NCBI GenBank assembly: GCA_017622875.1
Contig: JAGAQG010000026.1
Span: 1 to 64,000, forward strand
Direction: 5' to 3'
DNA length: 64,000 nucleotides
DNA from: Lachnospiraceae bacterium
GTDB taxonomy: Bacteria; Bacillota; Clostridia; Lachnospirales; Lachnospiraceae
Position numbers and translations under genes: made by a program. The notes beneath the pieces are model-generated. The model saw only the letters and a list, made by a program, of their open reading frames with translations. It was not told where the DNA came from and did not search any database. Below, in pieces: positions 43,710 through 53,074 of the stretch (positions are counted from its first letter, which is position 1; each line of letters opens with the position of its first letter).

Positions 43710-44798
43710 ATGATTTCGAATCAGATCCTGCAAAGTACAATTGAAGGGTTAAAAGGCATTGCGAGAATTGACCTGTGTGTACTCGATGCAGAAGGAAAAG
43801 TATTGGCATCAACATTTAAAGAACAGGAAGACTTTGAGGGTGTTGTGGCACCGTTTATCGATTCCCCGGCAGACAGTCAGGTAATCCGTGGTCATCAGTT
43901 CTTTAAAGTATATGATGAAACACAGTTGGAATATATCTTAGTGGCAAATGGCGGCAGCGATGATGTTTACATGGTGGGAAAAATTTCCGCTTTCCAGATT
44001 CAGAATTTACTGGTAGCATATAAGGAGCGTTTTGACAAGGATAACTTTGTAAAGAACCTTTTGTTAGACAATCTGCTTCTGGTAGATATTTATAATCGTG
44101 CGAAAAAGCTGCATATTCCGACAGATGTAAAACGTGTAGTATTTATCATTGAGACTGTACGTGAGAAGGAAAATAATGTCATGGAAAGCGTGCGTGCAAT
44201 GTTTGGCGCAAAATCCAGAGACTTTATTACCGCAGTAGATGAAAAAAATGTAATCGTTGTAAAAGAGCTGCTCTTAAGTGATACCTACGAGGAACTTGTA
44301 AAGATTGCAAAGACCATGAGAGATACGTTAAGCGGCGAGGGCATTAAAGGTGTTCACATTGCTTACGGAACCATTGTAGGAGAGATCAAAGATGTGTCCC
44401 GTTCCTATAAAGAAGCCAAAATGGCGTTGGATGTAGGAAGAATCTTCTTTGAAGACAGAGATATCATTGCATACAACTCTCTGGGCATTGGACGTTTGAT
44501 CTATCAGCTTCCGATTCCATTATGTAAGATGTTCATTAGAGAAATCTTTGACGGAAGATCGCCGGATGATTTTGATGAAGAAACACTGGCAACGATCAAC
44601 AAATTCTTTGAGAACAGTCTGAATGTATCTGAAACATCCAGACAGCTCTATATCCATAGAAACACTCTGGTGTATCGACTGGATAAATTGCAGAAAAGTA
44701 CAGGACTTGATTTAAGAGTCTTTGAAGACGCCATCACATTCAAGATTGCGCTGATGGTAGTAAAATATATGAAATATATGGAAACAATCGATTATTAA
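43710..44798 (+). CDS. PucR/CdaR-type transcriptional regulator
   Basis: A 362-residue regulator. Residues 1-125 form a sensory region resembling the CdaR diacid-recognition domain. A central GGDEF-like linker spans about 140-270 (IAYGTIVGEIKDVSRSYKEAKMALDVGR). The C-terminal PucR HTH_30 domain has LNVSETSRQLYIHRNTLVYRLDKL at about 305-330. This HTH type activates sugar-acid or purine use in other bacteria. No such genes adjoin, so the target is unknown. GAAGGGGAAAGG lies 7-14 nt before the ATG. A terminator at 44808-44840 separates it from ftsE. Confidence 0.85.
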   Translation: MISNQILQSTIEGLKGIARIDLCVLDAEGKVLASTFKEQEDFEGVVAPFIDSPADSQVIRGHQFFKVYDETQLEYILVANGGSDDVYMVGKISAFQIQNLLVAYKERFDKDNFVKNLLLDNLLLVDIYNRAKKLHIPTDVKRVVFIIETVREKENNVMESVRAMFGAKSRDFITAVDEKNVIVVKELLLSDTYEELVKIAKTMRDTLSGEGIKGVHIAYGTIVGEIKDVSRSYKEAKMALDVGRIFFEDRDIIAYNSLGIGRLIYQLPIPLCKMFIREIFDGRSPDDFDEETLATINKFFENSLNVSETSRQLYIHRNTLVYRLDKLQKSTGLDLRVFEDAITFKIALMVVKYMKYMETIDY

Positions 44799-44807
44799 AA
44801 CTCTAAT

Positions 44808-44840
44808 TGTGAAGGCAATGTTTTTGTTGCCTTCACATTT
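44808..44840 (+). terminator. Terminator before ftsE
   Basis: TGTGAAGGCAA (44808-44818) pairs with TTGCCTTCACA (44827-44837) around a T-rich loop, then TTTG. Confidence 0.8.
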
Positions 44841-44907
44841 GTAGTTCTTGACAAATGAGACGTATGAAGGCTCATCATGTCTAGGTGATAAATTTATGGA
44901 GGAACTT

Positions 44908-45594
44908 ATGATTCGTTTAGAGAACGTCAGTAAAAACTACTCTAACGGAGTAGAGGCACTGAAAAATATTAATATGGAAATCGAAGAAGGCGAATTTGTC
45001 TTTATCGTAGGTGACAGTGGTTCTGGGAAGTCTACACTGATCAAACTTCTGTTAAAAGAACTGGAACCAACGGAAGGGTCAATTGAAGTAGATGGTATTG
45101 AACTGACAAAAATGAAACGTCGCCATGTACCAATGTATCGCCGCAAAATTGGCTGTGTATTTCAGGAATTCCGCCTTCTAAAGGATAGAAACGTTTATGA
45201 AAATGTAGCGTTTGCCCAGAGAGTTGTTGCCACACCTTCCAAAAAAATTCGTAAGGATGTGCCAAGAATTCTTTCTACCGTAGGGCTGGCTGAGAAATAC
45301 CGTTCGCTTCCAAAACAGCTTTCCGGCGGTGAACAGCAGCGAGTAGCTTTGGCCCGCGCCCTTGTGAATAAACCATCCATCATTCTTGCAGATGAGCCGA
45401 CTGGAAATCTGGATCCAAAGAACTCCAGAGATATCATGAAGCTCTTGACCGAGATTAATGAGAGAGGAACAACGGTTTTGGTTGTAACACACGATAGAGA
45501 GATGGTAAATCTGATGAAGAAAAGAGTAATCGCGATGAGAAAAGGCGTCATTGTAAGTGACGAGCGCAATGCTGGGTATGACCATGAGAATTAG
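44908..45594 (+). CDS. ftsE: Cell division ATP-binding protein FtsE
   Basis: A 228-residue ABC ATPase, the usual FtsE length. Walker A is [16 protein letters not shown], the Q-loop is VFQEFRLL, the signature is [15 protein letters not shown], Walker B is [12 protein letters not shown], and the switch His is VVTHDRE. With FtsX it transmits a cytoplasmic signal to cell-wall hydrolases at division. ATG 44908 is chosen from GGAGG (44898-44902) 5 nt upstream; a longer frame exists. ftsX overlaps its end by 11 bp, and an M23 hydrolase follows, which supports the assignment. Confidence 0.95.
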   Translation: MIRLENVSKNYSNGVEALKNINMEIEEGEFVFIVGDSGSGKSTLIKLLLKELEPTEGSIEVDGIELTKMKRRHVPMYRRKIGCVFQEFRLLKDRNVYENVAFAQRVVATPSKKIRKDVPRILSTVGLAEKYRSLPKQLSGGEQQRVALARALVNKPSIILADEPTGNLDPKNSRDIMKLLTEINERGTTVLVVTHDREMVNLMKKRVIAMRKGVIVSDERNAGYDHEN

Positions 45595-46492
45595 TTCTTT
45601 GGGATACTGCATTTCGCAGGGCTTTAAAAATATCTGGAGACATAAAATGTATTCTTTAGCTTCTATGGCGACCATGGCAGCTTGTATTTTTATGTTTGGC
45701 ATCTTTTTCTGCCTTGTACAGAATGTAAATTATATCGTACAGATTGCAGAAAGTGGTGTGGCTGTTACTGCGTTTTTTGACGAGGGAATGTCAGAAGCAG
45801 AGATTTTGGAAATTGGCGAAAAGATTGAAGACAGAAGTGAAGTTTCAGAGCTGGTCTATGTTTCCGCAGAAGAAGCATGGGAAGAATACAAAGAAATTTA
45901 TTTTTCTGAAAATCCACAGCTTGCAGAAGGGTTTGCAGATGACAACCCATTGGCAAATTCCGCACATTTTGAAATTTATGTCAGTGACGTAGAACTGCAG
46001 GATGAACTGGTTACTTATATTGAATCCATTGAAGGGGTACGAAAAATCAATCAGTCAGAAGATATTGCCAACATTCTTTCTGACTTTAATGTACTGATTG
46101 GATATGCATCAGTTGCCATTATCGGGCTGCTTCTTGCAGTATCAATTTTCCTTATCAGCAATACGATTACCATTGGCATTAACTCAAGACGTGAAGAAAT
46201 TGGGATTATGAAATTGATCGGTGCGACCAATGCATTTGCAAGAACTCCATTCCTGATTGAAGGTATTATCATTGGCTTTGTAGGTGCAGTGATTCCTTTG
46301 ATAGTTCTGTTCTTTGGCTACAGCAAACTGGTTGCCTATGTGACAGGTGAATTTAACCTGCTGACAGGCGTGCTGCAGTTCTTGCCTGTAATGGAACTGT
46401 TTAAAACATTGATACCGATTGCGTTAGTATTAAGTGTTGGCATTGGCTTTTTCGGAAGTTTCTTTACAACGAGAAAGCATTTACGTGTTTAG
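45584..46492 (+). CDS. ftsX: Cell division permease-like protein FtsX
   Basis: A 302-residue membrane protein of the MacB/FtsX fold. TM1 lies at about 22-45, an extracellular loop follows at about 50-150 ([23 protein letters not shown]), then three helices at about 165-295 with the conserved [24 protein letters not shown] segment. The loop contacts the wall hydrolase. ATG 45584 is chosen because GGG lies 7 nt upstream and it overlaps ftsE slightly; ATG 45578 is equally possible. It directly precedes the M23 hydrolase gene. Confidence 0.93.
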   Translation: MRISSLGYCISQGFKNIWRHKMYSLASMATMAACIFMFGIFFCLVQNVNYIVQIAESGVAVTAFFDEGMSEAEILEIGEKIEDRSEVSELVYVSAEEAWEEYKEIYFSENPQLAEGFADDNPLANSAHFEIYVSDVELQDELVTYIESIEGVRKINQSEDIANILSDFNVLIGYASVAIIGLLLAVSIFLISNTITIGINSRREEIGIMKLIGATNAFARTPFLIEGIIIGFVGAVIPLIVLFFGYSKLVAYVTGEFNLLTGVLQFLPVMELFKTLIPIALVLSVGIGFFGSFFTTRKHLRV

Positions 46493-46510
46493 ACAGGAGA
46501 TACAGATTCG

Positions 46511-47809
46511 ATGCATTTATATCGTAAATATATAAAACAGGGGCTGGCAGTTTTGCTGGCTCTGCTGATTATAGGCACCTGTGGTCCTTATTCTTATGCG
46601 ACGGAAGGGGCAGAAACCCAGACAGAGGAATCGGAAACTTCTGAAGATTCTAAAAAGACAGAAGAATATGAGCAGAAGGAAGATGAAGAAAAGGACGATA
46701 ACAGCGATGAACTGGACAGGCTGGAAGACGAACGTCAGCAGACCATTGATGCCATCAACGGTCTGAAGGATTCCATAAACAGTGTACAAAAGGACATTGA
46801 CAGCCTTCAGGCAGAAAAAAGCGGAATTCAAAGCTATATCAATCAGCTGGATAAGCAGATGAATGCACTGGCCAGTGAAATCGAAGGCTTTGAAGAAAAA
46901 ACAGAACAAAAAATTTCAGATATTGAAGAGACAAAGGTGGAATTGGAAGATGCGAAAGCTGCATGCGACGAACAGTATGAATCCATGAAAATGCGCATAC
47001 AATTTATTTATGAAAATCCAAGTGCATCTTTGATCGAAATTCTTTTCAGCACGAATAATATTGCGGATTTCATCAATCGTGCAGATCAGGTGGCTTCTAT
47101 GTCTAATTATGATCGCGAGATGATGAATAAATTAATAGAAACACAAGAAGAGATTGCTGAAAAGGAAGAGGCTCTGGAAGCAGAGCTTGAGGAGCTTGAA
47201 TTGATGCAGGCGGAGCTTGAAACTCAGAAAACAAAGGTGAATGCCAGCATTAATGCGAAAAAGGGGGAACTTGCAGCGAAAGCAAGTGAACTCGGAGATG
47301 CGGCTTCTGAGCAGGGAGATTATGAGAAGCAGCTGGAGCAGCAGGAAAAGCTGTTAGATGAGATTGAAGAGCAGATAGCAAGAGCTGCCAATCCGGATGC
47401 ATATCAGGGAAGTGCCACTGGATTTATCTGGCCATGTCCTGCTTATACTCGTATCAGCAGTTACTTTGGTCCAAGACCGCAGCCGGTTCCGGGAGCATCC
47501 ACCAATCATAAAGGGGTAGACCTTGCGGCACCTTATGGTTCAGTGATCTTAGCTTCCGCAGCAGGTGTAGTGACCACCTCAAAATACAGCTCTTCGGCAG
47601 GAAACTATGTGGTAATTGCTCATGGCAATGGAATTTCTACCGTTTATATGCATGCTTCGTCACTGCTGGTATCTGTAGGAGAGACCGTAGAGCAGGGGCA
47701 GGTCATTGCAAAAGTAGGTTCGACCGGATATTCCTCCGGAAATCATCTGCATTTTGGCGTCATTAAAAACGGAACTTATGTAGATCCTTTAAATTATATC
47801 AGTCCGTAA
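46511..47809 (+). CDS. M23 murein hydrolase with coiled coil, FtsEX-linked (EnvC/PcsB-like role)
   Basis: A 432-residue secreted protein. An N-terminal signal peptide (GLAVLLALLIIGTCGPYSYA) is followed by an acidic stretch, a long coiled coil at about 75-290 (KDSINSVQKDIDSLQAEK and following), and a LytM domain from about 315. The zinc ligands NHKGVDLAAP (HxxxD) and GNHLHFGV (HxH) are both intact, so it is probably catalytic, unlike the degenerate EnvC. In Gram-positives FtsEX regulates CwlO or PcsB. Location 18 bp after ftsX supports the same partnership. Start ATG with AGGAGA 6-8 nt upstream. Confidence 0.92.
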   Translation: MHLYRKYIKQGLAVLLALLIIGTCGPYSYATEGAETQTEESETSEDSKKTEEYEQKEDEEKDDNSDELDRLEDERQQTIDAINGLKDSINSVQKDIDSLQAEKSGIQSYINQLDKQMNALASEIEGFEEKTEQKISDIEETKVELEDAKAACDEQYESMKMRIQFIYENPSASLIEILFSTNNIADFINRADQVASMSNYDREMMNKLIETQEEIAEKEEALEAELEELELMQAELETQKTKVNASINAKKGELAAKASELGDAASEQGDYEKQLEQQEKLLDEIEEQIARAANPDAYQGSATGFIWPCPAYTRISSYFGPRPQPVPGASTNHKGVDLAAPYGSVILASAAGVVTTSKYSSSAGNYVVIAHGNGISTVYMHASSLLVSVGETVEQGQVIAKVGSTGYSSGNHLHFGVIKNGTYVDPLNYISP

Positions 47810-47821
47810 AAGGTAAAGATT

Positions 47822-49078
47822 ATGGAAGAACTTAATATTCAGGAAAATTGTTTGAAAGAAAATGAACAGGTAAAAGAAAAAGAGAAAAAAGGCGGATTCT
47901 GGAAAGGATTTTTTTGTGCAACGATACTTTTTACGATCATTGCTGCCCTCTGTCTGGGAGTCGGCCTGTATGTAAAGGTGAAAAGCGTTTCTAATGCTGA
48001 CATCGGTCTGGTAACACAGTCAGAAAAGGTGCAGTCAAAGCTTGGTCTTTTGGAAATGTACATCCGCAGCTATTATCTGGAAGAAATTGATGATGACCAG
48101 ATGGAGGATTATCTCTATTATGGTCTGGTGGCAGGCTTAGGAGATCCTTATGCGGCTTATTACAATGAAGAGGAGACCCAGAGCATGCTGGATTCCAGCA
48201 GCGGAAACTATTGCGGAATTGGTGCAGTTTTCTCTCAGAATCTGGTGACAGGGGTTATCACTGTATCCAGAGTTTATGAAGGTTTCCCATCCTATGAAGC
48301 GGGCATTCAGCCTGAGGATATTCTCTACAAGGTTGAGGGAGAAGAAGTGACTGGGATGGACCTTACCAATGTAGTTGCAAAGATTAAGGGAGAGGAAGGC
48401 ACAGAGGTTACGGTTTCCATGCTCCGAGGAGAAGAAGTGCTTGATTTTACCATGAAACGACAGGAAATCAAGGTGCCTACAGTAGAGCATGAAATGCTGG
48501 AAGACCAGATAGGATATATTCTGATTACAGAGTTTGACGGCGTGACTTCAGAACAGTTCCATGAAGCATTAACTGATTTACAGGCGCAGGGAATGGAAAA
48601 ACTGGTCATTGACCTTAGAAATAACGGCGGCGGCAGTGTTGATGCGGTTTGTGAAATTGCGGATGAACTTTTGCCGGAGGGGCTGATCGTTTATACAGAA
48701 TATAGTGATGGAGAGCGTGTAGACAGAAGTTCTGATGCAGACTGCATTGATATTCCTATGGCGGTTCTTGTTAACGGTGCAAGCGCCAGTGCTTCGGAAA
48801 TCTTATCTGGAGCGTTAAAAGACTATGGTGTGGCAAAAATTGTCGGAACTCAGACCTATGGAAAGGGAATTGTGCAGAGCGTCCTTGACTTGCAGGATGG
48901 AACAGCTCTCAAGCTTACCACTGCAAAATATTACACACCGAATGGAAATAATATCCATGGAGTGGGGATTACACCGGATGTGGAAATTGATTTGCCGGAA
49001 GAACTAAAAACAGAGGTAACGTTATCTTATGAAGAGGACGTTCAGTTACAAAAAGCAATTGAGGTGCTACAACAGTAG
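47822..49078 (+). CDS. S41 family C-terminal processing peptidase
   Basis: A 418-residue membrane-anchored protease. A TM helix lies at about 30-52 (GFFCATILFTIIAALCLGVG). A PDZ domain spans about 115-195 (FPSYEAGIQPEDILYKVEGEEV). The S41 core has VIDLRNNGGGS, the catalytic region VNGASASASEILSG with Ser321, and the Lys in TYGKGIVQ. It is the CtpA/Prc family and cleaves unfolded or tagged extracytoplasmic proteins. It follows the M23 hydrolase by 12 bp; Prc-type enzymes often control wall hydrolases. The stop lies in a terminator shared with the converging yigZ gene. Confidence 0.92.
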   Translation: MEELNIQENCLKENEQVKEKEKKGGFWKGFFCATILFTIIAALCLGVGLYVKVKSVSNADIGLVTQSEKVQSKLGLLEMYIRSYYLEEIDDDQMEDYLYYGLVAGLGDPYAAYYNEEETQSMLDSSSGNYCGIGAVFSQNLVTGVITVSRVYEGFPSYEAGIQPEDILYKVEGEEVTGMDLTNVVAKIKGEEGTEVTVSMLRGEEVLDFTMKRQEIKVPTVEHEMLEDQIGYILITEFDGVTSEQFHEALTDLQAQGMEKLVIDLRNNGGGSVDAVCEIADELLPEGLIVYTEYSDGERVDRSSDADCIDIPMAVLVNGASASASEILSGALKDYGVAKIVGTQTYGKGIVQSVLDLQDGTALKLTTAKYYTPNGNNIHGVGITPDVEIDLPEELKTEVTLSYEEDVQLQKAIEVLQQ

Positions 49079-49090
49079 CACCTCTTTTTT
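49061..49090. terminator. Terminator shared by S41 and YigZ genes
   Basis: GAGGTGCTA (49061-49069) pairs with TAGCACCTC (49076-49084), followed by T6. It contains the stop codons of both converging genes. Confidence 0.85.
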
Positions 49091-49717
49091 ATGGACCGCG
49101 AAGTCCAGAATCTCTGATTGTATAATTTCAATACGGCCATTGGTACCATCAATGAGCAGTTCTGTGATATTTTTTTCCATATCTATGGGAACCAGTACCT
49201 CAAAACACACATCTGCCCCATAATCTTCGGAAAGAATGGGAATACTGTTTCCAAGAAGCAAATATTGGATTTTTCCAAGGTCCGAGTAATTGGTCTGTAA
49301 AAGAAGCTGTCTTCCCTGCTGTTTTTCGAGAATTACGGAATTTGAAAGTCCTTCCTTGACTGCACCGGAGTAAGCACGTACCAGTCCGCCGGTTCCTAAA
49401 AGGGTTCCGCCAAAATATCTTGTGACGACTACGGCCATGTTATGGATATTTTCGCCCAACAGAACATCTAACATTGGTTTGCCTGCGGTGCCGCCGGGTT
49501 CTCCATCGTCGGAAAAACGCTGAATCTCATGATGGTCTCCCAAAACATAAGCAAAACAGTTGTGCCTCGCATCCCAGTATTGTTTTTTGGTCTTTTCAAT
49601 AAATTCCAATGCTTCTTCCTGAGAAGAGATTGGAAGGGTGGTAGCGATGAATCGGGATTTTTTTTCTTCCAGTTCCCCAACGCCGCCTTCATAGAGTATT
49701 TTAATGCCCTGTGCCAT
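49067..49717 (-). CDS. YigZ/IMPACT family protein
   Basis: A 216-residue protein. The N-terminal UPF0029/IMPACT domain has KKSRFIATTLPISSQEEALEFI, WDARHNCFAYVLG, RFSDDGEPGGTAGKPML and VVTRYFGGTLLGTGGLVRAYSGA, which is a full set of family motifs. A C-terminal DUF1949 ferredoxin-like domain follows. Eukaryotic IMPACT modulates translation control; bacterial YigZ has no settled role. The gene converges on the S41 gene and overlaps it by 12 nt, within a shared hairpin. The start ATG 49717 faces the PBP gene. Confidence 0.92.
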   Translation of the reverse strand: MAQGIKILYEGGVGELEEKKSRFIATTLPISSQEEALEFIEKTKKQYWDARHNCFAYVLGDHHEIQRFSDDGEPGGTAGKPMLDVLLGENIHNMAVVVTRYFGGTLLGTGGLVRAYSGAVKEGLSNSVILEKQQGRQLLLQTNYSDLGKIQYLLLGNSIPILSEDYGADVCFEVLVPIDMEKNITELLIDGTNGRIEIIQSEILDFAVHKKEVLLL

Positions 49718-49795
49718 GATTCTTAAATTTTACCTTTGAATTCTTAAATTTTTTCTTACAATATACATATTTTCTCTTAAAAAAGCAAGTTTCCC

Positions 49796-49824
49796 TTTAT
49801 TTAACAAAGTGGATTTGCTATAAT
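49796..49824 (+). promoter_or_regulatory. Promoter of the class A PBP gene
   Basis: TTTATT (49796-49801), 17-bp spacer, TATAAT (49819-49824), then AAAGGAGG before the ATG. Confidence 0.65.
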
Positions 49825-49849
49825 AACTTGGATAAAGGAGGCTTTACGC

Positions 49850-52483
49850 ATGAATTATAGCAAAAAAGAGACTTCAAAAAAACAGAAGGCCCTTCGTTCC
49901 AAAAAGAAAAAAGTTGGAAAGAAGTTAAGTGTGATTTTTTTGAAAGCTTTTCTCGTTTGCATGATTGCAGTGGTAGTGATTATTGGCTGTGCAGGTGTAG
50001 GCATTATCAAAGGTGTGATTGACAACGCACCGGATATTACAAGTGAAAGTGTTATTCCAAAGGGATATAAATCGACTGTCTACGACTCAGAAGGCAATAA
50101 GATGCAGGAGCTGATCGCATCAGGTACGAACCGTACCATGATAACGCTTGATCAAGTTCCGGAGCATGTACAAAATGCATTCATCGCAATCGAAGATGAA
50201 CGTTTCTATGAACATAATGGAATTGATATTCAGGGTATTTTACGTGCCGGTGTTACTTTTGTAACATCCGGATTTGACAAAAGGCAGGGTGCCAGCACCA
50301 TTACCCAGCAGCTGTTAAAGAACAATGTGTTTGACTTTATGTCAGAAGAAACTCTGGCAGACAGTATTGAACGTAAGATTCAGGAACAGTATCTGGCAAT
50401 CAAGCTGGAAGAGACGATGTCAAAAGAAGAAATTCTTCAGGCATACTTAAATACGATCAACTTAGGACAAAATACTTTAGGTATTCAGGCAGCCAGCAAC
50501 CGATATTTCGGAAAAGATGTGTCGGAGCTTACCATCGCAGAAGGAGCGGTCTTAGCTGGTGTTGCGAAAAATCCGGAAGGATATAATCCGATCAAAAACC
50601 CGGAAGATAATAAAACCAGAACGAAACTGGTTCTGAATAATATGCTGGAACAGGAGCTGATTACTCAGAAAGAATATGAGGAAGCACTCCAGGAAGATGT
50701 TTACAGTCACATTAAGACTGTAAATGAAACAGTGACAGAAAGTGCAAAAGTAAATTCTTATTTTACAGATGCGGTAGTAGAAGAAGTTCTGGAAGATTTA
50801 AAGGAATTAAAAGGCTACTCTGATACCCAGGCCTACAATATGCTCTATGGCGGCGGATTAAAGATCTACACTACTATGGATCCGGAAATTCAGGCCATTA
50901 TGGATGAAGAGTTGGCAAATCCGGACAATTTCCCGAATGACTATAAAATTGGTCTGGAATATGCTATGACTACCATTAAAGAAGACGGTACAACTACAAA
51001 CTACAGTCAGGAAATGATGCAGGCATATTTTAAGGAAAAAAATGGAACAAAGACTTATGACCTGATCTTCGCTGATGAAGAAGCAGCTCAGGCGGCCATT
51101 GATGAATATGAGGCAACCGTCATTGAAGAAGGCGATACAGTATACCGCAATGTAAAAATGACTGTTCAGCCACAGGTTTCCATGGTGGTGATGGATCAGG
51201 CGACTGGAGAGGTAAAAGGTATCCTTGGCGGACGCGGTGAAAAAACTGCGAGTCTGACTTTGAACCGTGCGACTTCCGCAGTTAGACAGCCGGGTTCCAC
51301 ATTTAAAATTGTAGCGGCTTATGCACCGGCATTGGATGCGGCAGGAATGTCTCTTGCGACTACCCAGTATGACGGGCCATATATGTACGAAGGCGGTACA
51401 GAAATCAAACAGGTAAGAAACTGGAATGGGGAAGCTTACGAAGGCTGGACTACCTTACGAAGAGGTATCGAACAGTCCATGAACATCGTAGCTGCAAAGA
51501 CCTATACACAGAATGGTTCCGCATTAGGACTCAGTTATCTTGATAAATTTGGATTTACAACGATTCAGAAACAGGCTGATACAAATGGAAATAACGACTA
51601 TGGCCCTGCAGTAGCACTGGGAGGCTTGACCAATGGTGTTACGAACCTTGAGCTGACTGCAGCTTATGCAGCCATTGCAAATGCAGGCTACTATCAGGAG
51701 CCAATCTTCTATACAAAGATTGAAGACTCTGAAGGGAACTTAATCATTGATAAGACTTCTGACAGAGAAGAACATCAGGCAGTATCAGAAGAAACAGCAT
51801 GGCTTTTAACATCAGCCATGAAGGATGTAGTAAATCAGGGTACTGGTGGTGCATTGAAATTAAATGGCATGACAACTGCCGGTAAAACAGGTACCACTTC
51901 TGATTACAGGGACTTATGGTTCGTAGGTTATACTCCATATTATACTGCAGGGGTTTGGGCCGGATATGATATTCCAACTACAAAGCTTGCAAAATCAGAA
52001 CGAAATTATCATAAGAGCCTCTGGAAGAAGGTCATGACCAGAATTCACGAGGAACTGGAAAATAAGGATTTTGAAAAACCGGAAGATATCATTCAAGTTG
52101 CAGTTTGTTCGGAATCCGGAAAACTCCCGGTTGCCGGGCTGTGCGACTGCGATCAGAGAGGAAGCTGTGTGGTAACAGAATACTTTGCAAAGGGAACGGA
52201 GCCAACAGAAAGCTGTGATGTTCATATTATGGCAAAGGTCTGCCCGGTAACAGGACAGCTGGCAACGGATGCATGCTATTGGCCACAGGAACAGGTTCGA
52301 GTAATCTTGCCTGTCCTTCAGGAAGGTGCACCAGATAATCCGACTTTGGATACGGCATATGGCGTGTCTATGCAGCCAGAGTATACCTGCAGTACATGTA
52401 CAGGCGGAGCTCAGGTACAGAGTATTACGGTAACAGAAAATTACGACAGATTACAAAGCATTACTTCTGCGCGAAAACAGTAA
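49850..52483 (+). CDS. Class A penicillin-binding protein (PBP1A-like)
   Basis: An 877-residue bifunctional peptidoglycan synthase. A Lys-rich cytoplasmic tail and a TM helix (about 33-56) come first. The GT51 transglycosylase domain has AIEDERFYEHNGIDIQG and QGASTITQQLLKNN. The transpeptidase domain has the SxxK serine in RQPGSTFKIV, the SxN in QSMNIVAA and KTGTTSDYRDLWFVGYTP. The C-terminal stretch is Cys-rich (CDCDQRGSC, CSTCTGG), seen in some clostridial PBPs. Full length. Start ATG with AAAGGAGG upstream. A three-tier hairpin terminator follows. Confidence 0.95.
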   Translation: MNYSKKETSKKQKALRSKKKKVGKKLSVIFLKAFLVCMIAVVVIIGCAGVGIIKGVIDNAPDITSESVIPKGYKSTVYDSEGNKMQELIASGTNRTMITLDQVPEHVQNAFIAIEDERFYEHNGIDIQGILRAGVTFVTSGFDKRQGASTITQQLLKNNVFDFMSEETLADSIERKIQEQYLAIKLEETMSKEEILQAYLNTINLGQNTLGIQAASNRYFGKDVSELTIAEGAVLAGVAKNPEGYNPIKNPEDNKTRTKLVLNNMLEQELITQKEYEEALQEDVYSHIKTVNETVTESAKVNSYFTDAVVEEVLEDLKELKGYSDTQAYNMLYGGGLKIYTTMDPEIQAIMDEELANPDNFPNDYKIGLEYAMTTIKEDGTTTNYSQEMMQAYFKEKNGTKTYDLIFADEEAAQAAIDEYEATVIEEGDTVYRNVKMTVQPQVSMVVMDQATGEVKGILGGRGEKTASLTLNRATSAVRQPGSTFKIVAAYAPALDAAGMSLATTQYDGPYMYEGGTEIKQVRNWNGEAYEGWTTLRRGIEQSMNIVAAKTYTQNGSALGLSYLDKFGFTTIQKQADTNGNNDYGPAVALGGLTNGVTNLELTAAYAAIANAGYYQEPIFYTKIEDSEGNLIIDKTSDREEHQAVSEETAWLLTSAMKDVVNQGTGGALKLNGMTTAGKTGTTSDYRDLWFVGYTPYYTAGVWAGYDIPTTKLAKSERNYHKSLWKKVMTRIHEELENKDFEKPEDIIQVAVCSESGKLPVAGLCDCDQRGSCVVTEYFAKGTEPTESCDVHIMAKVCPVTGQLATDACYWPQEQVRVILPVLQEGAPDNPTLDTAYGVSMQPEYTCSTCTGGAQVQSITVTENYDRLQSITSARKQ

Positions 52484-52492
52484 GTAAAGATT

Positions 52493-52568
52493 ATATAGCA
52501 GTTCGAGCAAAGAATGTCTCGAGGCTTCGCTTGACCTCGCCTTGTCTTTGCGGGACTGCTATATTTTT
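52493..52568 (+). terminator. Long hairpin terminator after the PBP gene
   Basis: ATATAGCAGT (52493-52502) pairs with ACTGCTATAT (52555-52564), then TTTT. Inner stems GCAAAGA/TCTTTGC and GAGG/CCTC extend it. Confidence 0.85.
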
Positions 52569-52597
52569 CATTAATTGTAGGAAAGGAAGAGCGGCTT

Positions 52598-53047
52598 ATG
52601 GAAATCGAAAAGAAATATCTTTTAAAGAAATTGCCGGAACTGAAAGCATACCAGTTTCATAAAATTGAACAAGCGTATCTGTGCACGGATCCTGTGGTGA
52701 GAGTCAGACGTGAAGATGAAAATTATTACATGACTTACAAAGGAAAAGGGATGCTTTCGAGAGAAGAATATAATCTTCCGTTAAATGAAAAAGCTTATGA
52801 ACACTTAAAAGAGAAGGCAGACGGTAATGTAATCAGTAAGACAAGATACTTGATTCCGCTGGAAACAGGGGGACTGGTGGCAGAGGTGGATGTTTTTGAA
52901 GCTCCATTTGATCCGCTTGTTATGGCAGAGGTGGAATTTGAATCTGAAGAGCAGGCAAATGCCTTTGAAGCTCCGGAATGGTTTGGTGAAGAAGTGACTT
53001 TCGATGGCAGATATCATAACAGTTACATGAGCAAGATGAAATTTTAA
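52598..53047 (+). CDS. CYTH domain protein
   Basis: A 149-residue protein. The N-terminal ExExK motif is MEIEKKYL. Beta strands with RVRREDENYYMTYKGKG, SREEYNLPL and the later LVAEVDVFEAPFDPLVMAEVEFESEE supply the alternating Arg/Lys/Glu residues that line the CYTH tunnel and bind triphosphate and Mg2+. CYTH proteins act on triphosphates: ThTPase, inorganic tripolyphosphatase, or class IV adenylate cyclase. The substrate is not predicted. GAAAGGAAGAG lies before the ATG. The DJ-1 gene follows after 27 bp, likely in the same transcript. Confidence 0.9.
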   Translation: MEIEKKYLLKKLPELKAYQFHKIEQAYLCTDPVVRVRREDENYYMTYKGKGMLSREEYNLPLNEKAYEHLKEKADGNVISKTRYLIPLETGGLVAEVDVFEAPFDPLVMAEVEFESEEQANAFEAPEWFGEEVTFDGRYHNSYMSKMKF

Positions 53048-53074
53048 AAGAAGCATGAAATAAAGGAGAAGCGT

